From the NCBI RefSeq assembly GCF_000428105.1, contig NZ_ATZH01000009.1:62001-126000 (forward strand): a DNA stretch of 64,000 nucleotides, given 5' to 3'. The DNA comes from Bacteroides pyogenes DSM 20611 = JCM 6294. Its GTDB lineage: Bacteria > Bacteroidota > Bacteroidia > Bacteroidales > Bacteroidaceae. Each line of letters begins with the position of its first letter. Positions within the stretch are counted from its first letter, which is position 1. The position numbers and the translations under genes are program-made. Below are positions 18,241-27,127 of this stretch, piece after piece. The notes under the pieces were generated by a model. That model worked only from the letters and a program-made list of their open reading frames with translations, had not been told where the DNA came from and did not search any database.

Positions 18241-19713
18241 ATGTCACCACTATCTGTCATTATCACCATTGCCGTTTATTTTATTGTGTTGTTCGCTATC
18301 TCGTATGTCACAGGCAAGAAAGCCGACAATGCCGGTTTCTTTACCGGTAATCGGCAATCATCGTGGTATGTTGTCGCTTTTGCCATGATCGGGGCCAGCA
18401 TATCGGGAGTCACTTACATTTCTGTGCCGGGTATGGTAGCAGGCAGCGGCTTCGGTTATTTACAGATGGTGATGGGATTCATCGTGGGGCAGCTTGTCAT
18501 CGCATACGTGCTCGTTCCTCTGTTCTATAAAATGAACTTGGTTTCGATATACGAGTATCTCGAAAATCGCTTCGGAATGCGTTCGTACCGAACGGGGGCA
18601 TGGTTCTTCTTTGTCTCGAAGATGCTGGGCGCCTCTGTCCGCCTGTTTCTGGTCTGCCTTACGCTGCAATTGCTCGTATTCGATCCGTTGCGTCTTCCCT
18701 TCTTGCTGAACGTGACGATTACCGTGTTGCTGGTGTGGCTTTATACGTTTCGGGGCGGCGTGAAATCGCTGATATGGACAGATTCGTTCAAGACGCTATG
18801 CCTTGTCGTGTCGGTGGGACTCACCATCTATTATATCACCGGAGAACTCAGGCTTTCTTTCGGAGAGATGCTGGGAGCTATTGCCGACAGCGACATGTCG
18901 CGTCTTTTCTTCTTCGACGACGTGAACGACAGGCAATTCTTCTTCAAGCAGTTTCTGGCGGGAATATTTACCACTATCGCCATATCGGGATTGGATCAGG
19001 ATATGATGCAGCGGAACCTCAGCTGCAAGAATTCGAAAGACTCCCAAAAGAATATGGTTGTCAGCATCTGCCTTCAGTTCGTAGTCATTCTGATGTTCCT
19101 CATGCTGGGTGTGATGCTCTATCTCTTTGCCGCCGATCAGGGGTTGACGGTAGAGAAAGGCGATGAGCTGTTCCCCATGATTGCCACAGGAGACTACTTC
19201 CCTGTGTTTGTGGGAGTGCTATTCATTATCGGGCTTGTTTCTTCCGCCTATTCGGCAGCCGGATCGGCGCTGACAGCCCTCACCACTTCGTTTACTATTG
19301 ATATTCTTGGCGCCAAAGGCAAGAGCGATGAAGCGCTGACCTCCACCCGGAAGCGGGTGCATGTGGCGATGGCGGTGTTGATGGGAGTTACAATTTTTGT
19401 CTTTAACAGTCTCAACAATACGAGCGTTATCGATGCCGTTTATACGTTGGCAAGTTATACTTACGGCCCCATACTCGGACTGTTCGCGTTCGGCATTTTC
19501 ACCAAACGGCAGGTGCGCGACCGTTACATTCCGCTTGTTGCTATCGTTTCTCCGCTGCTCTGTCTGGTGTTACAGCTCAATTCCGAAGCGTGGTTCGGAG
19601 GCTACCGGTTCAGCTATGAGTTGCTATTGTTCAACGCATTTTTCACATTTCTGGGCTTGTGCCTGTTTATCAAACAGGGAGAAACCGTGCGGGAGAACCT
19701 GCGGAAGGTGTGA
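18241..19713 (+). CDS. Sodium:solute symporter (SSS family), probable amino-sugar (MurNAc) importer
   Basis: A 490-residue polytopic inner-membrane protein with about 13 hydrophobic segments spread over its length. It starts with the SSS pattern 'FFTGNRQSSWYVVAFAMIGASISGVTYISVPGMV', followed by 'EYLENRFGMRSYRTGAW' and 'FRGGVKSLIWTDSFKTLCLV'. The core block 'ISGLDQDMMQRNLSCKNSKDSQKNM' and 'GLVSSAYSAAGSALTALTTSFTIDI' are also typical of SSS sugar/acid symporters. It would couple sodium entry to solute uptake. Its position directly after the NamZ-like muramidase, on the same strand, makes MurNAc or a related peptidoglycan sugar the best guess. That is inference from context; sialic acid and other SSS substrates remain possible. 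Confidence 0.88.
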   Translation: MSPLSVIITIAVYFIVLFAISYVTGKKADNAGFFTGNRQSSWYVVAFAMIGASISGVTYISVPGMVAGSGFGYLQMVMGFIVGQLVIAYVLVPLFYKMNLVSIYEYLENRFGMRSYRTGAWFFFVSKMLGASVRLFLVCLTLQLLVFDPLRLPFLLNVTITVLLVWLYTFRGGVKSLIWTDSFKTLCLVVSVGLTIYYITGELRLSFGEMLGAIADSDMSRLFFFDDVNDRQFFFKQFLAGIFTTIAISGLDQDMMQRNLSCKNSKDSQKNMVVSICLQFVVILMFLMLGVMLYLFAADQGLTVEKGDELFPMIATGDYFPVFVGVLFIIGLVSSAYSAAGSALTALTTSFTIDILGAKGKSDEALTSTRKRVHVAMAVLMGVTIFVFNSLNNTSVIDAVYTLASYTYGPILGLFAFGIFTKRQVRDRYIPLVAIVSPLLCLVLQLNSEAWFGGYRFSYELLLFNAFFTFLGLCLFIKQGETVRENLRKV

Positions 19714-19973
19714 TGAAGGAAGCTTTCGGGAAAGTTATCGGATACGGACAGAACACAGTTCATCCCACCGATAATTATTGCCTGGCATGATAGATATTAT
19801 GTTTCACGCAATGTATATATATGTCCGCCAAAGTAGACAATAGCGTGAACATCATGTTTTCTAAAAGGTCGGCTTCGAGAGGCAGCTGCCGCACAGCAAT
19901 AATTTATAGAATAAACTCTGAATGCGTACAATTCTGAAGATTAGCTTATCCAAGTATCGCAGGATTATGAAAT
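19714..19973. other. Intergenic region, no gene seen
   Basis: About 260 bases between the symporter stop and the tRNA terminator. I see no open frame with a start site, no strong hairpin with a U tract and no repeat. It separates the accessory PUL region on the left from the core-gene block on the right. Confidence 0.6.
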
Positions 19974-19995
19974 AAAAAACACTTCGCCTTCGAAG
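19974..19995 (-). terminator. Intrinsic terminator of tRNA-Arg
   Basis: Read on the - strand, a 5-bp CTTCG/CGAAG stem with a 4-base loop (19982-19995) directly follows the tRNA 3' end and is followed by a T-rich tract (A run on the + strand at 19974-19979). Confidence 0.7.
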
Positions 19996-20067
19996 TAGCC
20001 TCGAGGGGAATCGAACCCCTATCTAAAGTTTAGGAAACTTCTATTCTATCCGTTGAACTACAAGGCC
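19996..20067 (-). tRNA. tRNA-Arg (anticodon CCT)
   Basis: A 72-base cloverleaf on the - strand. The acceptor stem is GGCCTTG with CGAGGCT and discriminator A. The D stem is GTTC/GAAT, the anticodon stem GAAGT/ACTTT, and the T arm AGGGG-TTCGATT-CCCCT. The anticodon loop TTCCTAA gives CCT, reading the arginine codon AGG. CCA is not encoded. A Bacteroides-type promoter lies upstream and a small terminator follows at once. No integrase gene or duplicated tRNA 3' end was seen nearby, so there is no sign that it serves as an attachment site in this window. Confidence 0.95.
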
Positions 20068-20084
20068 GTTTTCTATCTTGGGCA

Positions 20085-20115
20085 CAAAGATAGCGGTTTC
20101 TACCGATTTATCAAG
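20085..20115 (-). promoter_or_regulatory. Bacteroides sigma-ABfr-type promoter for tRNA-Arg
   Basis: On the - strand, CTTG (20112-20115), a 19-base spacer, then TATCTTTG (20085-20092). The -7 box matches TAnnTTTG fully and the -33 box differs from TTTG by one base. It ends 17 bases before the tRNA 5' end. Confidence 0.7.
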
Positions 20116-20274
20116 AGGAAAGAGCATACTTCCTTCGAATAAGTTTGAATCTTTGTGATGACATATGCCAATAAAGAGGTTTTTATTTTGAAAATTCGAT
20201 TAACTTTCCGACCTTTACCGCGCCTTTAAACAAGGCTGTTTTAATCTTAAAATCAACTATAGTAATTCAAAGTT

Positions 20275-22125
20275 ATGGCAGACGAAATGATGGTAAAGAA
20301 TTTGGAGGAAGTAGTAGTACGTTTCTCCGGGGATTCCGGCGATGGCATGCAGCTGGCCGGTAACATCTTCTCGAACGTGTCGGCTACGGTAGGGAATGAT
20401 ATTTGCACATTCCCCGACTATCCGGCAGATATTCGCGCTCCGCAAGGTTCGCTCACCGGTGTTTCAGGCTTCCAGATACATGTGGGCGCCGGACAGGTGT
20501 ATACACCGGGAGACCGTTGCCATGTATTGGTAGCGATGAATCCGGCTGCATTAAAAACACAAATTCAGTTTTGTAAACCTAATGGATTGGTTATCACAGA
20601 CTCCGACTCGTTCACACCGAGGGATCTTGAAAAAGCTAAATTCATGACTCAAAACTCCTTTGAGGAATTAGGCATCAGGCAAGAGGTGCTTGAAGTTCCC
20701 ATTTCGTCTATGTGTAAGGAGAGCCTGAAAGACTCGGGACTGGACAACAAAACTATTCTTCGCTGCAAAAACATGTTTGCACTCGGATTGGTTTGCTGGC
20801 TGTTCAACCGAAACTTGGCGGCGGCGGAAAAGATGCTGCGACAGAAATTTGCCAAGAAACCTGAAATAGCGGCAGCTAACATCAAGGTGCTGAATGACGG
20901 ATACAACTATGGAGCCAATACTCACGCTTCGGTTTCCACTTATAAAATAGAAAGCGCATCACTGAAAGAAAAAGGACTTTATACCGATATCAACGGCAAT
21001 AAAGCGACTGCTTACGGACTTATTGCCGCTGCTGAAAAAGCTGGTTTGCAGCTTTATCTCGGTTCCTACCCCATTACACCGGCTACGGATATTCTGCATG
21101 AACTAGCCAAACACAAATCGCTTGGTGTGAAAACCGTGCAGTGCGAAGACGAAATAGCGGGTTGCGCGTCGGCTGTGGGAGCTTCTTTTGCAGGAGCCAT
21201 GGCGGTGACTACGACTTCCGGACCGGGCATCTGCCTGAAAAGTGAGGCAATGAACCTCGCGGTCATCGCCGAGCTTCCGCTGGTTATTATCGACGTACAA
21301 CGCGGGGGACCTTCTACCGGCTTGCCTACCAAGTCCGAACAGACCGACCTGATGCAAGTACTCTACGGACGCAACGGTGAAAGTCCGATGCCTGTTATTG
21401 CTGCAACCTCGCCTACGAACTGCTTCGATGCCGCGTACATGGCAGCTAAAATAGCGCTGGAACACATGACGCCGGTTGTATTGCTTACCGATGCTTTTGT
21501 AGCCAACGGTTCTGCGGCTTGGAAATTGCCCGACTTGGAGAAATATCCTCCCATTTGTCCTCCCTATGTAAAGCCTGATATGGCAGAAACTTGGACGCCT
21601 TATCTCAGAAACCCCGAAACGGGCGTACGTTATTGGGCGACACCCGGAACAGAAGGGTTCATGCATCGCATTGGCGGATTGGAGAAAAGCAGTGAAACCG
21701 GTGTGATTTCAGGAGATCCCGACAACCATGAAAAAATGGTTCATCTGCGTCGTGAAAAAGTAGAAAAGATTGCCGACTCGATACCCGAGCTTGAGATCTT
21801 GGGAGATGAGGATGCCGACCTGTTGATTGTAGGATGGGGAGGTACTTACGGGCATCTTCGTCTGGCTATGGACTTTATGCGCGCACGTGGACAGAAGGTG
21901 GCGCTCGCCCACTTCCAATACATCAATCCGCTACCCAAGAATGCAGCCGAAGTGTTGCGCCGCTACAAGAAAATCATTGTAGCCGAACAGAATCTGGGAC
22001 AATTTGCCGGATATCTTCGCATGAAAGTGCCCGGATTGGACATTCGGCAGTTCAACCAGGTGAAAGGACAGCCCTTCGTTACGAGAGAACTGATAAATAC
22101 ATTCACTAAATTATTGGAGGAATAA
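20275..22125 (+). CDS. korA: 2-oxoglutarate:ferredoxin oxidoreductase, alpha subunit (fused gamma-alpha)
   Basis: 616 residues. This subunit, with the beta subunit encoded next, oxidatively decarboxylates a 2-oxoacid to an acyl-CoA and reduces ferredoxin in the cytoplasm. Residues 1-190 are the gamma domain ('VVRFSGDSGDGMQLAGNIFS', 'FPDYPADIRAPQGSLTGVSGFQIHVG'). The alpha/pyrimidine-binding domain follows with 'YPITPATDILHELAK', 'CEDEIAGCASAVGASFAGAMAVTTTSGPG' and 'VIIDVQRGGPSTGLPTKSEQTDL'. The Bacteroides enzyme is annotated as KorAB, feeding 2-oxoglutarate and succinyl-CoA interconversion; a 2-ketoisovalerate-type activity cannot be ruled out from sequence. The ATG at 20275 fits the family N-terminus. 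A GGAGG for the next gene lies inside its last codons, so the two are translationally linked. Confidence 0.93.
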   Translation: MADEMMVKNLEEVVVRFSGDSGDGMQLAGNIFSNVSATVGNDICTFPDYPADIRAPQGSLTGVSGFQIHVGAGQVYTPGDRCHVLVAMNPAALKTQIQFCKPNGLVITDSDSFTPRDLEKAKFMTQNSFEELGIRQEVLEVPISSMCKESLKDSGLDNKTILRCKNMFALGLVCWLFNRNLAAAEKMLRQKFAKKPEIAAANIKVLNDGYNYGANTHASVSTYKIESASLKEKGLYTDINGNKATAYGLIAAAEKAGLQLYLGSYPITPATDILHELAKHKSLGVKTVQCEDEIAGCASAVGASFAGAMAVTTTSGPGICLKSEAMNLAVIAELPLVIIDVQRGGPSTGLPTKSEQTDLMQVLYGRNGESPMPVIAATSPTNCFDAAYMAAKIALEHMTPVVLLTDAFVANGSAAWKLPDLEKYPPICPPYVKPDMAETWTPYLRNPETGVRYWATPGTEGFMHRIGGLEKSSETGVISGDPDNHEKMVHLRREKVEKIADSIPELEILGDEDADLLIVGWGGTYGHLRLAMDFMRARGQKVALAHFQYINPLPKNAAEVLRRYKKIIVAEQNLGQFAGYLRMKVPGLDIRQFNQVKGQPFVTRELINTFTKLLEE

Positions 22126-22128
22126 CAG

Positions 22129-23139
22129 ATGAGCGAAAAAGTATATACCATGCAAGATTATAAATTCGGACAGCCACGCTGGTGTCCGGGATGCGGCGAT
22201 CACGCTTTTGTAAATTCTCTGCATAAAGCTATGGCAGAGTTGGGGATTCCTCCTCATCAAACCGCTGTTATTTCGGGTATAGGTTGTTCTTCTCGTCTGC
22301 CTTATTATGTAAATACGTATGGTTTCCACACCATTCACGGACGTGCGGCAGCTGTGGCAACGGGAGCCAAAGTGACCAATCCCGATCTCACTATATGGCA
22401 AATATCGGGTGACGGAGACGGTCTTGCTATTGGCGGAAACCACTTCATTCACGCTGTTCGCCGGAACATCGACCTGAACATGATTTTGCTCAACAACCGC
22501 ATTTACGGTTTGACCAAAGGACAGTATTCTCCTACTTCGGAACGCGGGCTGGTGACTAAATCATCGCCTTACGGGACAGTGGAAGATCCGTTCCGACCTG
22601 CAGAACTGGCATTCGGAGCAAGGGGACGCTTCTTTGCGCGCTGTATTGCAGTAGACGGACCGGCATCGATAGAAGTACTGAAAGCGGCGGCACGCCATAA
22701 AGGCGCTTCGGTAGTGGAAGTGCTTCAAAACTGCGTAATCTTCAACGACGGGACGCATGCTACCGTTGCTACTAAAGAAGGGCGCGCGAAAAATGCTATT
22801 TATCTGGAACAAGGAAAACCGATGCTTTTCGGTGAGAACAAAGAGTTCGGGCTGATGCAGGAAGGTTTTGGTTTGAAAGTGGTGAAACTAGGTGAGAACG
22901 GTGTCACGGAGAAAGATATTCTGGTGCACGACGCTCATAGTCAGGACAACACGCTTCAGCTGAAGCTTGCACTGATGGAAGGTCCCGAGTTCCCTATCGC
23001 GCTCGGTGTGATTCGCGACGTGGAAGCTCCTACGTACAATGATGCCGTTTGTCAACAAATAGAAGAAGTGAAAAGCAAAAGAAAGTATCATAATTTTCAG
23101 GAGTTGCTTATGACAAACGATACGTGGGAGGTGAAATAG
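22129..23139 (+). CDS. korB: 2-oxoglutarate:ferredoxin oxidoreductase, beta subunit
   Basis: 336 residues, the thiamine-diphosphate-binding subunit. The N-terminal 'RWCPGCGDHAF' holds the CxxC that starts the family. Then come 'ISGIGCSSRLPYY' and 'HTIHGRAAAVATGAK'. The TPP/Mg motif is 'ISGDGDGLAIGGNHFIHAVRR' followed by 'MILLNNRIYGLTKGQYSPTS'. It starts 3 bases after the korA stop. A strong GGAGG (22116-22120), 8 bases before the ATG, supports the start. A good intrinsic terminator follows. The separate ferredoxin-domain (delta) subunit of four-subunit relatives is not encoded next to it, as is normal for this two-subunit type. Confidence 0.94.
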   Translation: MSEKVYTMQDYKFGQPRWCPGCGDHAFVNSLHKAMAELGIPPHQTAVISGIGCSSRLPYYVNTYGFHTIHGRAAAVATGAKVTNPDLTIWQISGDGDGLAIGGNHFIHAVRRNIDLNMILLNNRIYGLTKGQYSPTSERGLVTKSSPYGTVEDPFRPAELAFGARGRFFARCIAVDGPASIEVLKAAARHKGASVVEVLQNCVIFNDGTHATVATKEGRAKNAIYLEQGKPMLFGENKEFGLMQEGFGLKVVKLGENGVTEKDILVHDAHSQDNTLQLKLALMEGPEFPIALGVIRDVEAPTYNDAVCQQIEEVKSKRKYHNFQELLMTNDTWEVK

Positions 23140-23179
23140 GCTATTTCACATTACAGAAAATATAAGTAATCAGAACAAA

Positions 23180-23235
23180 AGGAGCCCTGAGAGTCCTCGA
23201 AAATAACATTTGAGACTTCTCAGGGCTCCTTTTTT
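23180..23235 (+). terminator. Intrinsic terminator of korAB
   Basis: A perfect 13-bp stem (23180-23192 with 23218-23230) is followed by an uninterrupted T run. The inner bases continue the pairing imperfectly. It ends the korAB transcript and faces the convergent permease gene. Confidence 0.92.
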
Positions 23236-23337
23236 AATGCTTCAAACAATTCCAATTAACATTATTATTTGAAGTCCACTAAAATTATTTTGCGGAAACA
23301 ATTGCATACCCGCAATGAAAGATTTAAAAAACGGTAT

Positions 23338-24564
23338 TTACAAAAGCCTCTTACTCAGGTAACGAACCGGATACCAGACAGAGAGAAAACCTACCGTCAG
23401 CACTGTGATAAAAATCAAAGCCACATCCCACGCATGTACGCTTACCGGATATGCATCTACAACGAAAGCTCCCGTGCCTTCGCCCAATGAAATGAGACCG
23501 AATTTCTGCTGAATGAAGCAGAGAAGCAGTCCCAATACAACGCCGGTGACAGCCCCGGAAACAGTGATGAGCCGCCCTTCGAACAAGAAGATGCGCGCAA
23601 TCAACTTGTCGTCCGCTCCCAAGCTGCGCAGTGTCACCACATCGTCTTTTTTATCCAGAATCAGCATCGAGAGCGAACCGATGACATTGAAGCAAGCGAC
23701 GGCAAGGATGAAAGTAAGAAATAGGTAAGAAATCAGCTTTTCTATTTCCATGATACGGAACACATCGGCCTGTTGCTGATAACGGTCTTGCACCAAAAAC
23801 TCTTCTCCCAGCATCTGTTCTATCTTTGCCTGTACGGTAGAGGTGTTTGCTTCCGGCTTCAACTTCAGCTCGATGGCGGAAACCTCTGTGCTGTAATCCA
23901 GCATGCGACGGAGAAACCCGAGCGAAGTCAATATGTACTTGCTGTCGTACGGTTGCTGGTTGACCACGAATATTGTTCCCGGCGAGTGGAGATAATCGCG
24001 GTTGAACGAGGCATTGGGATTTGCCATGTTCACTTTCGCGTTACGCTTGGGTAAATATACTTGCAGAGGATCCACAAACTCCAGTCCCGTGCCCAGTGTG
24101 GATATCAGCTCTACACCCATAATTCCGTAATCCGCCACCGAATCATGAAGCAAAAACTGCCCGGCTCCATACAAAATGCTGTCAATCGCCGTAAGCTGTT
24201 CGAAGTTGTCCTCCACTCCTTTCAGTACCACCATCGCCTGACGGTCTTTGTACTGCACCATCGCGTTCTCTTCGAGCGTTTCTGTAAACACCTCCACTTC
24301 CGGAAGCGCGCAGACCGCCCTGATACGCTCTTCACTGCCATCGAATACTTTTCCTCGACGAGCGGTAATTTTCAGTTGCGGGTCGAAAGCCGTAAAGAAT
24401 CCTGCCACCATATCTTGAAATCCGTTGAAGACGGATAACGTGCATACCAGTGCCAGCGTAGCCAAGGCCACGCCGCATACCGATACGCCCGAAATGATAT
24501 TGATGGCATTGTGTTTCTTTTTCGAGAAGAGATACCGTAGGGCTATGTAGAAGGGGAGGTTCAC
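23338..24564 (-). CDS. LolC/LolE-type ABC transporter permease (FtsX domain)
   Basis: A 408-residue inner-membrane permease related to LolC/E, which extracts outer-membrane lipoproteins for delivery to LolA. There is one N-terminal membrane segment ('NIISGVSVCGVALATLALVCTLSVFNGFQ', about residues 23-50), then a periplasmic MacB-like domain. Three C-terminal segments form the FtsX domain, with 'FILAVACFNVIGSLSMLILDKKDDVVTLRSLGA' as the signature block. The start is a GTG at 24564 that overlaps the rbfA stop in a GTGA, giving a 4-base overlap and translational coupling. The ATPase partner is not encoded in the window. The role fits an organism with very many surface lipoproteins. Confidence 0.88.
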   Translation of the reverse strand: MNLPFYIALRYLFSKKKHNAINIISGVSVCGVALATLALVCTLSVFNGFQDMVAGFFTAFDPQLKITARRGKVFDGSEERIRAVCALPEVEVFTETLEENAMVQYKDRQAMVVLKGVEDNFEQLTAIDSILYGAGQFLLHDSVADYGIMGVELISTLGTGLEFVDPLQVYLPKRNAKVNMANPNASFNRDYLHSPGTIFVVNQQPYDSKYILTSLGFLRRMLDYSTEVSAIELKLKPEANTSTVQAKIEQMLGEEFLVQDRYQQQADVFRIMEIEKLISYLFLTFILAVACFNVIGSLSMLILDKKDDVVTLRSLGADDKLIARIFLFEGRLITVSGAVTGVVLGLLLCFIQQKFGLISLGEGTGAFVVDAYPVSVHAWDVALIFITVLTVGFLSVWYPVRYLSKRLL

Positions 24565-24893
24565 TTCAGCAACGAATCGATCTTTTCAATATAATCCAAC
24601 GAGTCGTCCACAAAGAATTTCAGTTCGGGGATAATGCGGAGTTGGTGGCGAACACGTGTACCGAGTTCATAGCGTACCGACTTCACATTGTCGTTCATGT
24701 TCTTCACCATCTCTTCCGCCTTTTCCGAAGGGAACACGCTGAGATACGCGCGTGCGACACTCATGTCGGGGCTGATGCGCACGGCGCTCACCGATACCAA
24801 TGTTCCGTGCATGGCTTTCGTCTGCAACAAAAACATTTCGCTCAACTCTTTTTGCAGCAAGCGGGCAATCTTATTTTGTCTGGTTGTTTCCAT
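24561..24893 (-). CDS. rbfA: 30S ribosome-binding factor A
   Basis: 110 residues with the KH-like RbfA fold. The N-terminus 'RQNKIARLLQKELSEMF', the block 'VSVSAVRISPDMSVARAYLSVFP' and the C-terminal 'VRYELGTRVRHQLRIIPELKFFVDDSLDYIEKIDSLL' are all characteristic. RbfA helps 16S rRNA 5'-end maturation and late assembly of the small subunit in the cytoplasm, especially in the cold. It lies between an O-methyltransferase and the LolC/E-type permease and overlaps the latter by four bases, so the three genes probably form one transcript. Confidence 0.95.
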   Translation of the reverse strand: METTRQNKIARLLQKELSEMFLLQTKAMHGTLVSVSAVRISPDMSVARAYLSVFPSEKAEEMVKNMNDNVKSVRYELGTRVRHQLRIIPELKFFVDDSLDYIEKIDSLLK

Positions 24894-24942
24894 AAGTTTG
24901 TTTATAAATCGTTGTTTGGGTCCTTATATTTTATTTTCACTA

Positions 24943-25620
24943 TTATTCATAGGCGCTCAGAGGAGAGCTACCCGGCATCGCGGGTTTCTTCCGGATAATC
25001 GTCAGTCCGTCGCGCAGCGGGAGTATCACCTTTTCTACCCGTTGGTCTGCTGCTACAAAATCATTGAACGCCTTGATACCAATGGTCTGCATGTCAGTGG
25101 GGTGAGGCAGTTCGAGCACATGCCCGTCCCAGAGCGTGTTGTCTGCTATGATGTATCCTCCTTCCGAGAGATGCGCCAGCGTCATTTCGTAATACTCGAT
25201 ATACTTTCGTTTGTCGCCGTCGATAAAGGCTAAATCGAAAGTCAGATTCATACGAGGCACAAGCTCCAAGGCATCTCCGATATGAAAACGGATTTTATCG
25301 GCAAACGGCGAACCTTCGAGCCACGGGCGTGTAAAATCTTCCTGTTCGTCGTTTATCTCGAACGTGTGCAGCATTCCACCCTCAGGCAGGCCTTCGGCAA
25401 GACAGAGGGCAGAGTATCCGCTATACGTTCCGATTTCCAATATCCGGCGAGGGCGAATCATCTCCACGAACATTTTCAGCATCCTTCCCTGCAGATGTCC
25501 GGACGCCATGCGCGGACGGAGCAGTTTCACATGCGTGTCGCGATAAAGTGCCTTCAGGTACTCGCTCTCCGCATCGATGTGGTTTAAAATATATTCGTCG
25601 ATAGATTCGGTTTCCTTCAT
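24943..25620 (-). CDS. SAM-dependent O-methyltransferase (COMT-like family 3)
   Basis: 225 residues with a class I methyltransferase fold. Motif I is 'ILEIGTYSGYSALCLAEGL' (SAM binding). A 'LHTFEINDEQ' strand supplies the acidic residue, then 'IGDALELVP', 'FDLAFIDGDKRKYIEYYE' and 'GGYIIADNTLWDGHV', whose Asp and Asn residues bind the divalent metal in family members. Relatives methylate catechol-type hydroxyls or tRNA wobble 5-hydroxyuridine (TrmR type). The bacterial housekeeping context next to rbfA makes an RNA substrate attractive, but that is inference. It is 49 bases from both rbfA and pyk. Confidence 0.88.
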   Translation of the reverse strand: MKETESIDEYILNHIDAESEYLKALYRDTHVKLLRPRMASGHLQGRMLKMFVEMIRPRRILEIGTYSGYSALCLAEGLPEGGMLHTFEINDEQEDFTRPWLEGSPFADKIRFHIGDALELVPRMNLTFDLAFIDGDKRKYIEYYEMTLAHLSEGGYIIADNTLWDGHVLELPHPTDMQTIGIKAFNDFVAADQRVEKVILPLRDGLTIIRKKPAMPGSSPLSAYE

Positions 25621-25669
25621 ATCGTTTTAAATGTCTTGATGACGATAAATAAAAAAACAGTTTTCCAGG

Positions 25670-27127
25670 TTAGAGGTAACGGTTCTTATTGGGCAACACG
25701 GTTCCTTCGGCATGTTTCAGAGCGTCTTCCACCACGTTTATTTCGAGGAAAGAAGTCTGAGTGCCTGCCTTGCCGCTGCTCAGGTAGCCCACCATATCCG
25801 TCGGTTTCAGACGTCCATCTTTAATCAAACGACGTAAGGCGGCGAAATAATATTCTTGTCCGTTCGCCAGCTCAGGCATATAGATAGCCTCCACACCATA
25901 CGAGAGAGCCAGATGGCGCATCGTCTTCTCCTTGTAGCAGATGGCGAGCACCGGGAATTTTCCGCGGAAAGCTGCCAAGTTGCGTGCGGTGCGTCCGCTG
26001 AAACTGTCGGTAATGATGGCTCGTATTTTAAGTTTTGACGTAGCTTTCACAGCCTGCTTGGCAAGGAAAGCCGTCACGTCGTCACCGTGTTCGGGCAGAG
26101 GGATTCGGATATCGTTTTCCTGCATCTTGTCCTTTTCGGCTTGTGCCGCCACTTTGGTCATGGTCTTCACTGCCTCGAGCGGATATTTTCCGTAAGCCGT
26201 TTCGCCGCTCAGCATCAACGCGTCTGTGCGGTAGTAGATGGCATTGGCGATATCGGTCACCTCGGCGCGTGTGGGGCGCGGGTTATTAATCATCGTGTGA
26301 AGCATTTGCGTGGCAACGATCACCGGTTTTTTGGCAAGGATACATTTGCGGATAAGCAAACGCTGGATGCCCGGAATGCGTTCCTGCGGAACTTCGATGC
26401 CCAAGTCGCCGCGGGCCACCATTACTCCATCGGCTACTTCGAGAATTTCGTCTATGTTGTCTACACCTTCTTGATTCTCGATCTTGGCGATGATGCGGAT
26501 ATCGCTGTTGTGTGCGTCGAGAATCTCCCGGATGTCAAGTACGTCCCGGCGATTGCGCACGAACGAGTGGGCGATGAAGTCGATGTCTTTCTCAATGGCG
26601 TACAAAATGTTGTTGCGGTCTTTCTCCGTAAGCGAAGGCAGATTGATGCGTACACCCGGCACGTTCACACTTTTGCGGCTGCCCAGCGTAGCTTCGTTCT
26701 TCACTTCACAAAGAAGGTGGTCGATACCCTTGTCGATTACCTCTAATTCGAGGTCTCCGTCATCAATCAGAATCATTCCCCCCACGTTCAGGTCGTTTAC
26801 AAAATTCGGGTAAGAAACGGAAATGCACTCGCGGGTGGTTTCCAGTTCCGGCCTCCCCACAATCTTCACCTTTTCACCTATGTTGTAGGCGATAGGTTCG
26901 GCGCATGCGGTTGTTCTCACTTCCGGACCTTTGGTATCCATCAGGATAGCAATCCGGTTGGACACTTGGCGTACGTTTGCAATCAGGGTTTCGAATCCTT
27001 CGCGGCTTGCGTGTGCGGTATTCATCCGCACAACATTCATTCCCGCTTCGAACAACCCCTTTATAAAATCCACATCGCAACGTCTGTCTGAGATAGACGC
27101 CACTATTTTTGTTTGTTTCAATAACAT
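25670..27127 (-). CDS. pyk: Pyruvate kinase
   Basis: 485 residues. It catalyses phosphoenolpyruvate plus ADP to pyruvate plus ATP, the last step of glycolysis. The metal-binding signature 'GVMVARGDLGIEVP' and the block 'KPVIVATQMLHTMINNPRPTRAEVTDIANAIYYRTDALMLSGETAYGKYP' are diagnostic. 'LMDTKGPEVRT' keeps the Glu associated with potassium-dependent enzymes. The usual 'RLNFSHG' strand reads 'RMNTAHA', so the Ser that normally helps bind potassium is Ala. The start ATG at 27127 matches the family N-terminus. It probably heads a transcript that continues into the methyltransferase. Length is typical for a bacterial PK with a C-terminal allosteric domain. Confidence 0.96.
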   Translation of the reverse strand: MLLKQTKIVASISDRRCDVDFIKGLFEAGMNVVRMNTAHASREGFETLIANVRQVSNRIAILMDTKGPEVRTTACAEPIAYNIGEKVKIVGRPELETTRECISVSYPNFVNDLNVGGMILIDDGDLELEVIDKGIDHLLCEVKNEATLGSRKSVNVPGVRINLPSLTEKDRNNILYAIEKDIDFIAHSFVRNRRDVLDIREILDAHNSDIRIIAKIENQEGVDNIDEILEVADGVMVARGDLGIEVPQERIPGIQRLLIRKCILAKKPVIVATQMLHTMINNPRPTRAEVTDIANAIYYRTDALMLSGETAYGKYPLEAVKTMTKVAAQAEKDKMQENDIRIPLPEHGDDVTAFLAKQAVKATSKLKIRAIITDSFSGRTARNLAAFRGKFPVLAICYKEKTMRHLALSYGVEAIYMPELANGQEYYFAALRRLIKDGRLKPTDMVGYLSSGKAGTQTSFLEINVVEDALKHAEGTVLPNKNRYL

